A stretch of DNA of 64,000 nt from Bacillota bacterium (GCA_023435895.1 JAEZLH010000028.1:248001-312000), one strand, 5' to 3'; shown: positions 36,421-46,519, counted from the stretch's first letter. Notes: generated from the sequence alone by a model not told the origin. Numbers and translations are program-made.

Positions 36421-39168
36421 TCATCTGTTCTTTATTCTATCTATCTTAGCTTGATATTTTATCATTTCATTATAAATTCTTTCGCAATTATTATGATCGT
36501 TGAACTCAAAGAAATCATCCGCTCTTCTGCGGAATTCTTCTTTCATAACGCAGCCACCCTTCATATAGTCAATCAGCATCATGATTAGTTCATCATTATT
36601 ATGGCATATTTCACCAAAGGCCATACTGTCATAATGGTAGGTTCCCTCTTCGTAATGTTGTGGGATATCGTCATGATGAAGGTATACTAACGGCTTTCTC
36701 ATATAAGCAAAGTCAAACTGAATTCCGGAATAATCCGTAACCATTAAGCTTGATTTTCTGAACATTTCTTCATAACTCATGTCACTGGTTGATGGAACGA
36801 TATCAACATAATCATTTTTATCAAAATCACCTGCTTGAGGACTTACGATTGGATGAAGTACATACTTAATGCGATATCCGTATTCTCTTGCTGCATCAAT
36901 TAATCTAGGGTCATTGATTAGTGAATTATATACTTTATAGTATTCACTTTCTTTAAACAACGGATTATAATCTCGTTCCACCCCTTCATTTGTACTAACG
37001 AGACGTGCAGACTGCATTCTCCAAGTGGGGGAAATCATAATTTGCTTATCCGATTCATCAATTAATCCATCATATCTTGGAACTCCGGTTAATTTTAATG
37101 CATCATAGCCAACATAATTGTAGATTGGCTTGGACAAATTCTCAATCTCATACTTCGAAGCACAAAAATACAATCTGGTGTTATCTCTAAGTCTCTTCTG
37201 TGCAACTGCGATTTTTTGTACGGACATACCATGTTGAACGCATGCCACATGAAAATCAAATATACCACGAAAGAATGCGGATATTCCCATAGAATAATCA
37301 TTAAAGGCAAATACCGTTGAATTTGAGACTATGACCATGTCTGCATTAAAGAATACCATTCTGTGCTTCAGTGATCCTCTTCTCAAAGGTATGTAGCCAT
37401 CCTTTTTCAAACGTTTATAATCGGGACAATTCTTATCTAAAAGATAATACTTTGAAATATTGTCCTCAAATTGCTTTGAATATCGATAAATATATTCAGC
37501 GGAATCTCCACCTTTATATATCTTGTCATAGAACATCCAAATACGTTTATTCTTATAAAACGGTCGATAAATCCAATATAATGTTCTAGCAGCAAGTATT
37601 TTCAGATGAATCTTTGTTTTCTTTTGCAATAATTCTTTTGCAATTCTTAATTCTTGAATTATTACCTTCTTGTTAGAGGCTTTTCTGATGACGATAGAAT
37701 TACTATCATAATAAGCCATAAACTGATCGAACTTCCAATAGGACGATTTCAAGCTTCCCGAAAGTCTGCTGGTATGGGATTGATATTCGGGTGCAATCAC
37801 ATAGATTTCACCTTCGTATACCATCTTAAACTGAATTGCCTGTCTTTCATATTTTTCCTTCAGCGGAAGGGACAAATGAAAGGTATATCTTTTATATGCA
37901 GAACAACCAAAAAATTTGGTTAAGGAATAATTTTCTTCATAGCGGAAATTATATTTCTTGTCATTGATTGTAGCAAATACCTCAACATCTCTTAAATCAA
38001 AATAGTCTGGAAAGGATGCGTCAATTTCTAACATACCATCTACATATTCCATAAATAAAATATTCATTCTAAGACTATTCACGGAATAAAAGGATACATT
38101 ATTAAACGCTACATTTAACTCTTTTCTTTTAAAGAAGTAATTGAACTTCAAATCAAAATCATTGTATTTAATTTGCAGCAAGAGCTTCATATTGTTGGGA
38201 GTCTTGGTGTAAAATCCGACTTCATGCATGTTGAGGATATGCTTGTCCTCAATGAACTCCAGTATTCTTCTAATATACCCCTGATAATCGTAAGCTTCCT
38301 CTTTGGATAATACATGTCGGTTCCTGTTATCCATATTCGCTTCCAGTCTACACATAATATAACCCAGCGCGCTGTACTGAATAATCATAGGAATTGAACC
38401 ATGTTCCTCTTTTGCTTTCTTAAGGAAGGGTACCATAAAGTCATCAACGGTATCAAAATACCATTTGCGATCATACACCCCCCCAAAGACACGGTAATTG
38501 TTCTCCAAAGGCTCCTGGCAAAAATACGTCTTTTTACCGATTGCCGCCAGTTTCCTGGATTTTAGAAGCAGGGAATAGAAGAACTGCTTCTCAAAATCAT
38601 ACTCCAGTGTTGTGTCAAATTGGTATCCTTTTATCACTTCGCTATGAACAAATACTCCGTTCATACTAATGGGCAACCATTTGGGGTTTATATCAAGATC
38701 CAATATGGTGTCTGTACCAAGTGTTATCAAGGAATATTCATCCCTTGATCGGGATATACTGTTATCTACGTATCTTGCAGTAACAGCAACCTTTGCTTTT
38801 ACATATCGTTTGGACAAAAAATTAATACAGTGGGCACAATAATCCCTATCAAATTCATCACCTGCATCAACACAAGTAATCCATTCGCCCTCTGCATACT
38901 CCAAACCGATATTATACGCTTCTGCTTTCGATAAAGCTGCATGCATTTTTATAATTGTTAGTGAATCCACATATTTTTCTTTTAGAACAGAGTACTCCTG
39001 CTCTATTTCTTGCTTACCGGAATTATCGATGATAATAACCTGTAATTCTTTCAGTGTTTTGAATTGACCGAAAACATACTTAACTGTCTTTTTATTTAAT
39101 GCAATATCCCTTCCCGTGGTGTAGATCAGCGTAGCTCGGTACTTATAATTGCTTTTTTTCTTAGCCAT
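36421..39168 (-). CDS. GT2 and polyol-phosphate transferase fusion, second copy
   Basis: 915 residues. Same build as the protein at 31211-33916: N-terminal GT2 domain (RATLIYTTGRDIALN; ITCVDAGDEFDRDY), middle beta-rich part, C-terminal polyol-phosphotransferase with CVQHGMSVQKIAVAQ and MVTDYSGIQFDFAYMRKP. The two C-terminal halves are clearly alike while the GT2 halves differ, suggesting different sugars on the same type of backbone. GGGAGAAAATTC precedes the ATG. Confidence 0.88.
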   Translation of the reverse strand: MAKKKSNYKYRATLIYTTGRDIALNKKTVKYVFGQFKTLKELQVIIIDNSGKQEIEQEYSVLKEKYVDSLTIIKMHAALSKAEAYNIGLEYAEGEWITCVDAGDEFDRDYCAHCINFLSKRYVKAKVAVTARYVDNSISRSRDEYSLITLGTDTILDLDINPKWLPISMNGVFVHSEVIKGYQFDTTLEYDFEKQFFYSLLLKSRKLAAIGKKTYFCQEPLENNYRVFGGVYDRKWYFDTVDDFMVPFLKKAKEEHGSIPMIIQYSALGYIMCRLEANMDNRNRHVLSKEEAYDYQGYIRRILEFIEDKHILNMHEVGFYTKTPNNMKLLLQIKYNDFDLKFNYFFKRKELNVAFNNVSFYSVNSLRMNILFMEYVDGMLEIDASFPDYFDLRDVEVFATINDKKYNFRYEENYSLTKFFGCSAYKRYTFHLSLPLKEKYERQAIQFKMVYEGEIYVIAPEYQSHTSRLSGSLKSSYWKFDQFMAYYDSNSIVIRKASNKKVIIQELRIAKELLQKKTKIHLKILAARTLYWIYRPFYKNKRIWMFYDKIYKGGDSAEYIYRYSKQFEDNISKYYLLDKNCPDYKRLKKDGYIPLRRGSLKHRMVFFNADMVIVSNSTVFAFNDYSMGISAFFRGIFDFHVACVQHGMSVQKIAVAQKRLRDNTRLYFCASKYEIENLSKPIYNYVGYDALKLTGVPRYDGLIDESDKQIMISPTWRMQSARLVSTNEGVERDYNPLFKESEYYKVYNSLINDPRLIDAAREYGYRIKYVLHPIVSPQAGDFDKNDYVDIVPSTSDMSYEEMFRKSSLMVTDYSGIQFDFAYMRKPLVYLHHDDIPQHYEEGTYHYDSMAFGEICHNNDELIMMLIDYMKGGCVMKEEFRRRADDFFEFNDHNNCERIYNEMIKYQAKIDRIKNR

Positions 39169-39347
39169 GAATTTTCTCCCATATAATACCTATGTTTATT
39201 ATAGCCATCCTTAATGTGATATTATATCCATATTCCTACTTACCTAACCCTATAATACAATTGCTTATTATAATACGAATTATTGGATTTGCCAATATTT
39301 ATACCGGATTTTTCACACTTTCATCATATAAACAGTTACTGTTCACA

Positions 39348-40493
39348 TCAATATAGGATACGATCTACCACTCGTTTTGTGGATTGACCATCCAAATAAT
39401 CGTAATGCCTGGATAAAAATTTATCTCTTTTTTCCGTATTAATCCCCTCTGAGGATGAACGAATCGCCTGGAGTAATTCCTGATTATTTTTCACAATAGG
39501 ACCCGGTACCATCTCTTCATAAGAATCATAGAAGCCACGATCATATTGTTCCAAATCATAGGCAAAAAAGATAGATGGTTTATTCAAAAGAGTATATTCC
39601 ACTACAACGGAGGAATAATCTGTAATCAATACATCCGAAAGAATATAGAGATCTTTTACATCATCATAATCAGTCACATCAATACACCGTTTCGATATAT
39701 CCCTTGCTTGGGGCTGAATTTGAGGATGCATTCTTATTAAAATGACGTATTCTTCCCCTAGCTCCTTGGACAATTGATTGCTATCAAACTTTTTAAGAAT
39801 TTCATTATTCTCCTCCATTGTTTTACGGAAGGTGGGAACATAAAGAATCGTCTTTTTGCCTTTCACCCCAGGATAACGATGAGCCACACGTTCCCTGGCT
39901 TCCTTATGAAGGTTTTTTTGAAAATAAAAATCTGTGACCGGAATTCCTGTAGCAAAAATATGTTTTTTCTCAACACCCATGGCTTCTTCATAGCATGAAA
40001 TATTGTTTGCAGATGATACAAAGAGATAATCAACCTGCTTATTTCCCGTTGACACCAGTTTACGTACTACCGGATCTCTCTCCGTGGATAATCCAAATTT
40101 CTTAAAAGCTCCTACTCCATGCCAAAGCTGAATGAGCTTTGTATTTTTCTTTAATTTCATATAGGCCAAGGGCAGAAAGTTATCATTAAGTAGAATATAT
40201 TCTGCGGTTGCAAAATGATAATTTAGAGCAATATAAAAATACATTGTTCCAGAAATTGTTTTTAACAATCTTACAAAACGATTCTTGCTTTTACTATAAA
40301 ATAATTCCTTTTTAGAAACAATAATGAAGCGATAGGAGGGGTCCCTTCGCTTCATTTCATCATAGACACATTTAAGATTATCCTTAAAATTACTATTGTG
40401 TACCATATAAAGAACCACTTTCTTCTTCCTTTGCGGACATATCTTCAATAAATTAAAAAACAATCCGTATATACGATACGTTATTTCTTTCAT
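39348..40493 (-). CDS. CDP-glycerol/ribitol polyol-phosphotransferase (TarF/TarL/TagB-like)
   Basis: 381 residues from the ATG at 40493 (GAGGG five bases before), chosen over an upstream ATG at 40571. Lacks the N-terminal GT2 domain of its two neighbours. GT-B fold motifs IQLWHGVGAFKKFG and ITDYSSVVVEYTLLNKP mark the Glyphos_transf family. Uses CDP-ribitol (made by the TarI/TarJ enzymes encoded just upstream) or CDP-glycerol to prime or extend the polymer. 100 bp separate it from tarJ. Confidence 0.9.
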   Translation of the reverse strand: MKEITYRIYGLFFNLLKICPQRKKKVVLYMVHNSNFKDNLKCVYDEMKRRDPSYRFIIVSKKELFYSKSKNRFVRLLKTISGTMYFYIALNYHFATAEYILLNDNFLPLAYMKLKKNTKLIQLWHGVGAFKKFGLSTERDPVVRKLVSTGNKQVDYLFVSSANNISCYEEAMGVEKKHIFATGIPVTDFYFQKNLHKEARERVAHRYPGVKGKKTILYVPTFRKTMEENNEILKKFDSNQLSKELGEEYVILIRMHPQIQPQARDISKRCIDVTDYDDVKDLYILSDVLITDYSSVVVEYTLLNKPSIFFAYDLEQYDRGFYDSYEEMVPGPIVKNNQELLQAIRSSSEGINTEKRDKFLSRHYDYLDGQSTKRVVDRILY

Positions 40494-40592
40494 AATCCCT
40501 CTTTCATGATTCGAGGCCGAACATATAGATTCATTCCATCGATTCTTTTCATTATCAATAATATATTTCATTGTTGTATAGTAGAAGTGCTG

Positions 40593-41618
40593 CTATTTTT
40601 CCCACTTCATAATTGTTTTTCCGAATGCCTTTTTCATATCTTCATCAAACGCATCGCAGATATCACTCACACTTCTGACTATCTTTTTATACCCCACGAG
40701 GTTTTCTAAGAACTCCGTCAGCTGGGGATAATTCTTATATAGTTCTAAGGTTCTGATAAAATCCTCTCTCCCGCTTCTGCTGCTGCCATAAATTCGAAGT
40801 CCTTTTTCTAAAACCATCCTGGTATTAATGGGAACCGGATACTCTGATACCCCAAGAATAGATATGGTTCCCTCCGGTTTTATATAATCAATAATTTGAT
40901 TAATCGCAACCTGAGATCCATTTCCGCCTACACATTCAAACGCATGATCAATTTGCAAGTCTTCAGGAATTTTTGTGGTCAAATAACATTTATCTGCAAA
41001 GGAGAAATAATTCAACTTTTCTGTATCCACTCCAAATACACATAATTTTGTATCAGGATATAGGGTCTTTAATAATAATGCTGTGATGTAGCCCATATTA
41101 CCGTCTCCCCACACGCCAATGCTATCCTTTCGGGAGTGGCTGAAACGTTCAAATCTAGTAATCGAATGCACACATACACTTACTATTTCCGTAAATGCCG
41201 CAACATAGTAGTTCATATTCGAGGGCAAATGCACCAATCGATCGGGGCTGATAGCCACATTCTCCTGCAAAAACCCATCATAGCCACTGGCACGGAATTT
41301 GCTGGAACGCAAATAATTCTCCCCAATGATTTCATCGGATTCAACGGGTATATTCGGTATCATGACAACATTATCCCCCGGCTTGAAATTGCCGGTAGGA
41401 TCATATACCACTTCACCAATTCCTTCATGAATCAATGCCATGGGAAGCTTTTTAGATAAAACTTCGGGATCACGAGTTCCCTGGTAATACCTCTGATCCG
41501 CGTTACAGATGGATAGATAGGTGGGTCTTACGATAACCTCATCACCAAATAAGTCGATATCCGAAAATAAAATTTCAATTCTTCTTGGTGCAATTAACTG
41601 ATAGATCACATTAAGCAT
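40593..41618 (-). CDS. tarJ: Ribulose-5-phosphate reductase, TarJ-like zinc-dependent dehydrogenase
   Basis: 341 residues. Medium-chain dehydrogenase: SICNADQRYYQG (Cys ligand), MALIHEGIGEVV (His-Glu ligands), NAD site GVWGDGNMGYITALLL. Overlap of one base with the preceding tarI-like gene and the family match point to reduction of ribulose-5-phosphate to ribitol-5-phosphate for CDP-ribitol. A domain of general alcohol dehydrogenase is the alternative, but the neighbour makes TarJ likely. Confidence 0.88.
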   Translation of the reverse strand: MLNVIYQLIAPRRIEILFSDIDLFGDEVIVRPTYLSICNADQRYYQGTRDPEVLSKKLPMALIHEGIGEVVYDPTGNFKPGDNVVMIPNIPVESDEIIGENYLRSSKFRASGYDGFLQENVAISPDRLVHLPSNMNYYVAAFTEIVSVCVHSITRFERFSHSRKDSIGVWGDGNMGYITALLLKTLYPDTKLCVFGVDTEKLNYFSFADKCYLTTKIPEDLQIDHAFECVGGNGSQVAINQIIDYIKPEGTISILGVSEYPVPINTRMVLEKGLRIYGSSRSGREDFIRTLELYKNYPQLTEFLENLVGYKKIVRSVSDICDAFDEDMKKAFGKTIMKWEK

Positions 41619-42325
41619 TATGCTTCTCCTTTAAGCAAAGACTCCGCCACTTTAATATCATAGGGATAAGTAATCTTAATATTAAACACTTCGCCTTCCA
41701 CCAGATAAACATCTTCCCCTTTAATTACAAAGATCTTTGCCGCATCGGTCAGAATGTCCTTTTCTTCTTCCGTCAGCCCTTCATATAAATCCTTAAGCTT
41801 CTTTGCCTTAAAAGACTGGGGGGTTTGTCCCTGATACATATTCTTGCGTTCCGGTATACTTGAAATCTTTGAGCCATTCACGCTTTCAACAATGGTATCC
41901 GAAGCTGAAATTACGGTATCACAGGCTCCGTATTTCATTGCGGATTCGATATTCTCTTCAAGAATACGATGGGTTACGAACGGACGCACCGAATCATGTG
42001 TAACAATTATCGTATTCTCATCCAGTCCATAAGCGTCTTCTATATGATGAATGGAATTCATAATGGTTTCATTTCTGGTAGATCCACCTTCAATGACCAC
42101 AATCTTATCTCGTATCTTTATATATTTGCGTATTATATTCTGTGTATGACCCATCCACTGAGCCGGACAGGGCACAATAATCTTTTCAAATTTATCATTC
42201 ACAAGAAATTTCTCAATCGTATGAATAAGAATCGGCTTGTCACCAATCAGCAAAAACTGTTTCGGTTTATCGTTATTGCCCATTCTGCTTCCGATTCCGC
42301 CCGCTAATATCACTCCAAAAATCAT
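41618..42325 (-). CDS. tarI: Ribitol-5-phosphate cytidylyltransferase, TarI-like
   Basis: 235 residues. LAGGIGSRMGNNDKPKQF signature, VTHDSVRPFV and ITYPYDIKVAE are typical of TarI/IspD. Makes CDP-ribitol from CTP and ribitol-5-phosphate; tarJ follows with a 1-bp overlap, the canonical tarIJ arrangement. First gene of the long surface-polymer operon; AGTGAGGTGAAGGT precedes the ATG. The 255 bp upstream hold no gene and presumably the operon promoter. Confidence 0.92.
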   Translation of the reverse strand: MIFGVILAGGIGSRMGNNDKPKQFLLIGDKPILIHTIEKFLVNDKFEKIIVPCPAQWMGHTQNIIRKYIKIRDKIVVIEGGSTRNETIMNSIHHIEDAYGLDENTIIVTHDSVRPFVTHRILEENIESAMKYGACDTVISASDTIVESVNGSKISSIPERKNMYQGQTPQSFKAKKLKDLYEGLTEEEKDILTDAAKIFVIKGEDVYLVEGEVFNIKITYPYDIKVAESLLKGEA

Positions 42326-42580
42326 ACCTTCACCTCACTATTTATTAGATATTTCCTGTATTCCTTTGAAATTATACATCTACATGCTTTAAATAACAAT
42401 AGAAAATTGATTGTGGTGCCAAAAGCACTATCAATGTGTTTCTGTTCAAGCTTTAGATAGAAGTATATGATTTTGATGGATAATTCCGAAAAGGAGATTC
42501 CTCAAGATAAGTATTTATATCCATCGGTATTTAAGCTGCAATAGGTTCAAAATTCTACTTTCCTTCTTGCGTTGAATCAA

Positions 42581-43054
42581 TCAGTGTAATGTAATGTTAT
42601 TTTGGGCACATATCATATTCAATAAGAATTCACAGCCTTCATATACTTCTTGATATGTCCGGTCAAAATCACGGGTATACCAAGGGTCTGCAATGTCCCT
42701 GGGATTATGGGTATAATCCAGTAAACGCTGTACCTTACTTAAGGAATCTTCACCGATAATCCGGTAAATATTCTTAATATTCCAGCTATCCATTGCCACT
42801 ATGTAATCATATTCCTCATAGTCCTTCTTTGTCATCTGTATAGCACGCTTTCCTTTGGTGGAGATGGATAGCTTTTCTAAAACAGTTTGGGTGCCGGGAT
42901 GAACAGTGTTACCAATCTCTTCTGTGCTGGTGGCGGCGGAAGCGATGTAAAACAGCTTCTCCACTCCTTTTTTCTTTACCATATCTTTCAATACGAATTC
43001 TGCCATGGGAGAACGGCAGATATTGCCGTGGCAGACGAATAGTATTTTGATCAT
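42581..43054 (-). CDS. Low-molecular-weight protein tyrosine phosphatase
   Basis: 157 residues. P-loop FVCHGNICRSPMAEF at the N-terminus (catalytic Cys8, Arg14) and general acid Asp in DPWYTRDFD. Standard family length. May act on a tyrosine kinase controlling polysaccharide synthesis, since such phosphatases are common beside capsule operons, but no kinase gene is in this window. AAGGAGATATCAAC precedes the ATG. Confidence 0.92.
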   Translation of the reverse strand: MIKILFVCHGNICRSPMAEFVLKDMVKKKGVEKLFYIASAATSTEEIGNTVHPGTQTVLEKLSISTKGKRAIQMTKKDYEEYDYIVAMDSWNIKNIYRIIGEDSLSKVQRLLDYTHNPRDIADPWYTRDFDRTYQEVYEGCEFLLNMICAQNNITLH

Positions 43055-43206
43055 GTTGATATCTCCTTATCTATGTTGGGATTTTCCTTCTAATTTACTT
43101 CATTTCAGTTAATGTGATCTAATTTAATGCCGTTACTAACATTTCTATGAAACAATGCTATTAATTCATAATTCTCCCATTATGGATGTGCACTTAACCT
43201 TCTTTG

Positions 43207-43815
43207 TCAATATGGTAGACTCAACGTATAATTAAATCGAATGATATGCCACTCCTGAGTCTCTTTATCATATTCAAGCTCGGTGATACCACACATATCC
43301 ACCTTGAATAGATGTCTTCGATAAACAGGAATATCAAGCAAATGACAAACAAGAAGCCTAATGTATCCTTCGTGGGACACCATGAAAACATCCTCATCTC
43401 TTCGGATCAGTTCCTCCAACAAACTCTTCTGTCTTGATTTTACCTCTTCTCCACTCTCTCCATCCGGAAATCTTACATCCAGGGCATGGGTATGAAAATC
43501 TCTCCAGAATTCAGGATAGCGTTCCATAATTTCTTCTATGTCCATGGATTCAATGATTCCATTGTCAATTTCATTCAGCCGTTCGTCTTTTTCAACTGTT
43601 AATCCCTTATACTCGGCTACATACTTTGCCGTCTGGTTTGTTCTTAAATATTCACTTACCAAAATTCTTTTTACTTCTATGCTAGCAAAAAAATCTACCA
43701 GTTTTTCCGCCATTATCTCACCCTTTTCTGACAATGGCTCATCTTGATGCCTTAAAGTTTCGTTGTAATGCCCTCCCCGAATCTTATCCCCATGGCGGGA
43801 TATAAATACTTTCAT
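43207..43815 (-). CDS. Histidine phosphatase (phosphoglycerate mutase-like)
   Basis: 202 residues. Catalytic His in VFISRHGDKI, phosphate-binding pair in LVSEYLRTNQTA and second His in MVSHEGYIRLL. Substrate not predictable. Followed upstream by a 301-bp gene-free gap. AAGGGAGAAGATT precedes the ATG. Confidence 0.9.
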   Translation of the reverse strand: MKVFISRHGDKIRGGHYNETLRHQDEPLSEKGEIMAEKLVDFFASIEVKRILVSEYLRTNQTAKYVAEYKGLTVEKDERLNEIDNGIIESMDIEEIMERYPEFWRDFHTHALDVRFPDGESGEEVKSRQKSLLEELIRRDEDVFMVSHEGYIRLLVCHLLDIPVYRRHLFKVDMCGITELEYDKETQEWHIIRFNYTLSLPY

Positions 43816-44116
43816 AATCTTCTCCCTTTCTTAGTAGGAATTTTGCACACCCAAATTTCTCTGAGTACGATGTAGGTTTGAAGCAAATTTATTTCTTTCA
43901 ACCGTTTATGAAAAAGGTGAATTAAGTATATTTTTTGCTCACCTTCAAATCAAAAAGAGCTCCGTTAATGACATAATATCATATCAGAGCTGCCCTTTCT
44001 ATTAATTTTTGGTAAGGGAGCTCCAATTCCTTCTTAATCCCACGATTTTTACTATGAATTTTCAAGAACATACTTTATGATATAGATACAAATACTATTA
44101 CAAAGGAGATGGTCAT
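43816..44116. other. Gene-free gap between divergent genes
   Basis: 301 bp between the histidine phosphatase and the DUF1398-like gene. Contains imperfect dyads around GAGCTCC/GGGAGCTCC (43967-44021). No frame with a ribosome site and no clear promoter was found. Confidence 0.3.
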
Positions 44117-44509
44117 ATGGAATTTTCATTAAAAGCAATTCATGAAGCTCATAAGTTATACACCGGGCCAGACTTTCCAAAACTTATCCGAGAGTTCAAA
44201 TCCATGGGAATGGTAACAAATATTTTTAATCTAGAAACGGGAATTGTCATCTATATAAACAATTCAGGTTCCCTCCTTGAGGATGGAGGTATCCAAGTAG
44301 AATTTGAAATCAAAAGCAGTGCTGACTATAATGAAGCATTATCCGCATTGCAAAGAAATCAAAGGGGAGAAACAGACTTTCCAACCTTTTGTAACGAAAT
44401 TGCACAAGCAGGTGTTTATAAGTGGATATCCGACTTAGAGATGATGACTTGCAGTTATTATGATAAACAGGAGACTATTGTAATTACAGAGACTATTCCT
44501 ACCGTTTAG
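44117..44509 (+). CDS. DUF1398-family protein
   Basis: 130 residues with AAAGGAG eight bases upstream. Pattern HEAHKLYTGPDFPKLIREFKSMGM with GVYKWISDLEMMTCSYYD near the end is that of DUF1398 (YbcV-like, once annotated as phage envelope protein). Cytoplasmic, function unknown. Stands alone, ends before a perfect inverted repeat. Confidence 0.82.
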   Translation: MEFSLKAIHEAHKLYTGPDFPKLIREFKSMGMVTNIFNLETGIVIYINNSGSLLEDGGIQVEFEIKSSADYNEALSALQRNQRGETDFPTFCNEIAQAGVYKWISDLEMMTCSYYDKQETIVITETIPTV

Positions 44510-44532
44510 CGGAATAGAAAAAGCGCTGCTCA

Positions 44533-44587
44533 ATATAAGACCCCTCCAATTAAAGTAATTTCTACTTTAATTGGAGGGGTCTTATAT
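44533..44587. terminator. Perfect 25-bp inverted repeat between convergent genes
   Basis: ATATAAGACCCCTCCAATTA... on the left arm (44533-44557) is matched perfectly by 44563-44587 with a 5-base loop. It lies between the DUF1398 and isochorismatase genes and touches the latter's stop codon. Likely a bidirectional terminator, though neither side has a real T-run after the stem. Confidence 0.6.
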
Positions 44588-45135
44588 CATCCTTCTATCC
44601 ATTGTGCGGCGGATAGTATACTCGCGAATCTTCCGTTTAATGAAGTCATAAATGTGTTTTGTACAACGGGAGCTTGTATGATACTATCCTTCCAGCTCAA
44701 ATCCTTGGTAGTGCAAGCATCCTCAATTAATGTTACTTGATATCCGAAATTTTTTGCTGCTCTTACGGTCGTATCAATGCACATATGAGTCATCATACCA
44801 CATACTACTAACTGATTTACACTATGGCTATCTAGCAGTTCCTTTAAATTAGTTTGAAAGAAGCTATCCGGAAAATGCTTGATAATAATGGGTTCATCTC
44901 CTATCGGAAGCACATCATCAAAGATTTTGACTCCTTCTGTCCCAGGAATAAAGAATCCTGCATCGCTTCTTTGACTAATATGCTGTACATGAAATACTGG
45001 TAAGTTATTTTCACGAAAATAGGTTAAAAGTCGCTTTGCCTGTTTCGCTGCGGCCTCAGGTTGAAATAACTCACATTTTCCTCCCTTAAAATAATCCTTT
45101 TGAATATCAATTAAAACCAATCCTGTTTTCTCCAT
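44587..45135 (-). CDS. Isochorismatase-family cysteine hydrolase
   Basis: 182 residues. Catalytic triad of the family: Asp in GLVLIDIQKDYF, Lys in IIKHFPDSFF, Cys in VCGMMTHMCIDTTVRAA. Acts on amides or vinyl ethers (nicotinamidase-like); substrate unknown. Adjacent to an HxlR-family regulator gene on the same strand, which may control it. AAAGGATATGTGAAC precedes the ATG. Confidence 0.91.
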   Translation of the reverse strand: MEKTGLVLIDIQKDYFKGGKCELFQPEAAAKQAKRLLTYFRENNLPVFHVQHISQRSDAGFFIPGTEGVKIFDDVLPIGDEPIIIKHFPDSFFQTNLKELLDSHSVNQLVVCGMMTHMCIDTTVRAAKNFGYQVTLIEDACTTKDLSWKDSIIQAPVVQNTFMTSLNGRFASILSAAQWIEG

Positions 45136-45368
45136 CGTTCACATATCCTTTCATCTTTTTAGATTTGTTAGATAATTGCGAAACAATATTATTGCTAGTA
45201 TTGAATGCACAACAAATACAAATTCCTTCGCTCCAACGCTCCTTCAGGCTTAGCTTCTGCTCCAAAATTGTATCTGTTATGCATACAACAATTATAATTT
45301 TTGTGTATCTCAATTACCTATAGTTGGATTTATGATTCCGATTATAAACATTTTCATCCATAAGTAAA

Positions 45369-45749
45369 TCACTTACTTTTTTGTGGGTATTCCTTGGTGG
45401 AGAATATGGTTTGAAGCTGTTCCAATTGTCCATGCTCTATCATATATTCAATTCCAATCTCCTGCATGATTTCTACTGCCTTTCGCATTTTTTGTCCACG
45501 CTCGGTTAAAAAGTATTCTACATGTAGGGGATATCCTTCGCCACTAATCTTATCAACGATACCAAACTCCCTCAGTTCATTCAGATGCTGCAATAGCATC
45601 TTTTGAGAAATCCCTTCTATGCTTCTCTCAAGTTCAGATAATTGTAGATTACCCCTTCTTAATTTGAATACTATCAACGTTTTCCACTTTCCTCTTATCA
45701 TATCATGCACTATTTCTAGCAGACAGGTATATTGGGTGCGTATTTTCAT
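45369..45749 (-). CDS. HxlR-family transcriptional regulator
   Basis: 126 residues from the ATG at 45749 (AGGAGATGACC before it). Winged-helix with a Cys near the N-terminus (TQYTCLLE), RGKWKTLIVFKLRRG, IEGISQKMLLQHLNELREFGIVDK and the beta-wing EYFLTERGQKM. Typical HxlR size. Likely a redox or electrophile-responsive regulator of the downstream isochorismatase-like gene (233 bp away). Confidence 0.92.
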   Translation of the reverse strand: MKIRTQYTCLLEIVHDMIRGKWKTLIVFKLRRGNLQLSELERSIEGISQKMLLQHLNELREFGIVDKISGEGYPLHVEYFLTERGQKMRKAVEIMQEIGIEYMIEHGQLEQLQTIFSTKEYPQKSK

Positions 45750-45901
45750 GGTCATCTCCTCTCACAATTACGAAAACCGATTTAGCAACTTGTGAAATAC
45801 TATTTAGCTTTCATTATATTATCTTTTCTAAACTACTAAACCGACTTATTTCAACATTGATTATTGTCAAAATAACACTCAAAATCCTATATACGTATTG
45901 G

Positions 45902-46513
45902 TCAACCTAAGCTGTCGATATATTTCTTAAAGAAAGCAACAAATCCATCCTCAACCGCAACTCTATCTAACTCCACATCATCAAGATCATAATAATACTT
46001 TCCAGTCTTGATATGAACAGAAATGCTATCCAGTGGAAATCCGGGTTTGACCATGAAATGGGGCTTTGATGTTATTATAAACGCTTCCCCTGCCATACTC
46101 TCTTCCATCGCTTCATAGATATGTTCTAGATCAGCTACAAAACAGATTGCATTATGATAATGTGCTGTTAAATCACCGTACTTTTTTGCAAGACCTCCAT
46201 AATATTCAATCATTTCCCCATCGGACATAGATTTACCATTCACCGTTTTAACATGTACCCCTGGCTGAACTTCTTCGGGAACTCCCTCCAAATACAACCC
46301 AGAATCACAAGAAAATACAGGAATATGAAAGAGTTCATAGTATGCAAGTGCTTTCTGGCGTGCATTTTCCAACGGCGTTTTCCCGTCCTCAGGTACCTTT
46401 GGAATTGACGTACCCAACTCCGTCAATCCAATAATTTCAATATCCAAATCTGCCAGCCTTCTCTTCATAGAATCAATCTTCGCAGGGTTTCCGGTTCCAT
46501 ATAATAATTTCAT
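45902..46513 (-). CDS. Non-canonical purine NTP pyrophosphatase (RdgB/HAM1-like)
   Basis: 203 residues from the ATG at 46513 (AAAGGAG seven bases before); an ATG at 46519 is two codons upstream but only one base from that site. Motifs GTGNPAKIDSMKRRL and VFSCDSGLYLEGV match HAM1/RdgB, which hydrolyse ITP and XTP; the C-terminal SFR-like block is less canonical (FPLDSISVHIK). The divergence leaves substrate uncertain. Monocistronic. Confidence 0.8.
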   Translation of the reverse strand: MKLLYGTGNPAKIDSMKRRLADLDIEIIGLTELGTSIPKVPEDGKTPLENARQKALAYYELFHIPVFSCDSGLYLEGVPEEVQPGVHVKTVNGKSMSDGEMIEYYGGLAKKYGDLTAHYHNAICFVADLEHIYEAMEESMAGEAFIITSKPHFMVKPGFPLDSISVHIKTGKYYYDLDDVELDRVAVEDGFVAFFKKYIDSLG

Positions 46514-46519
46514 CTTCAT

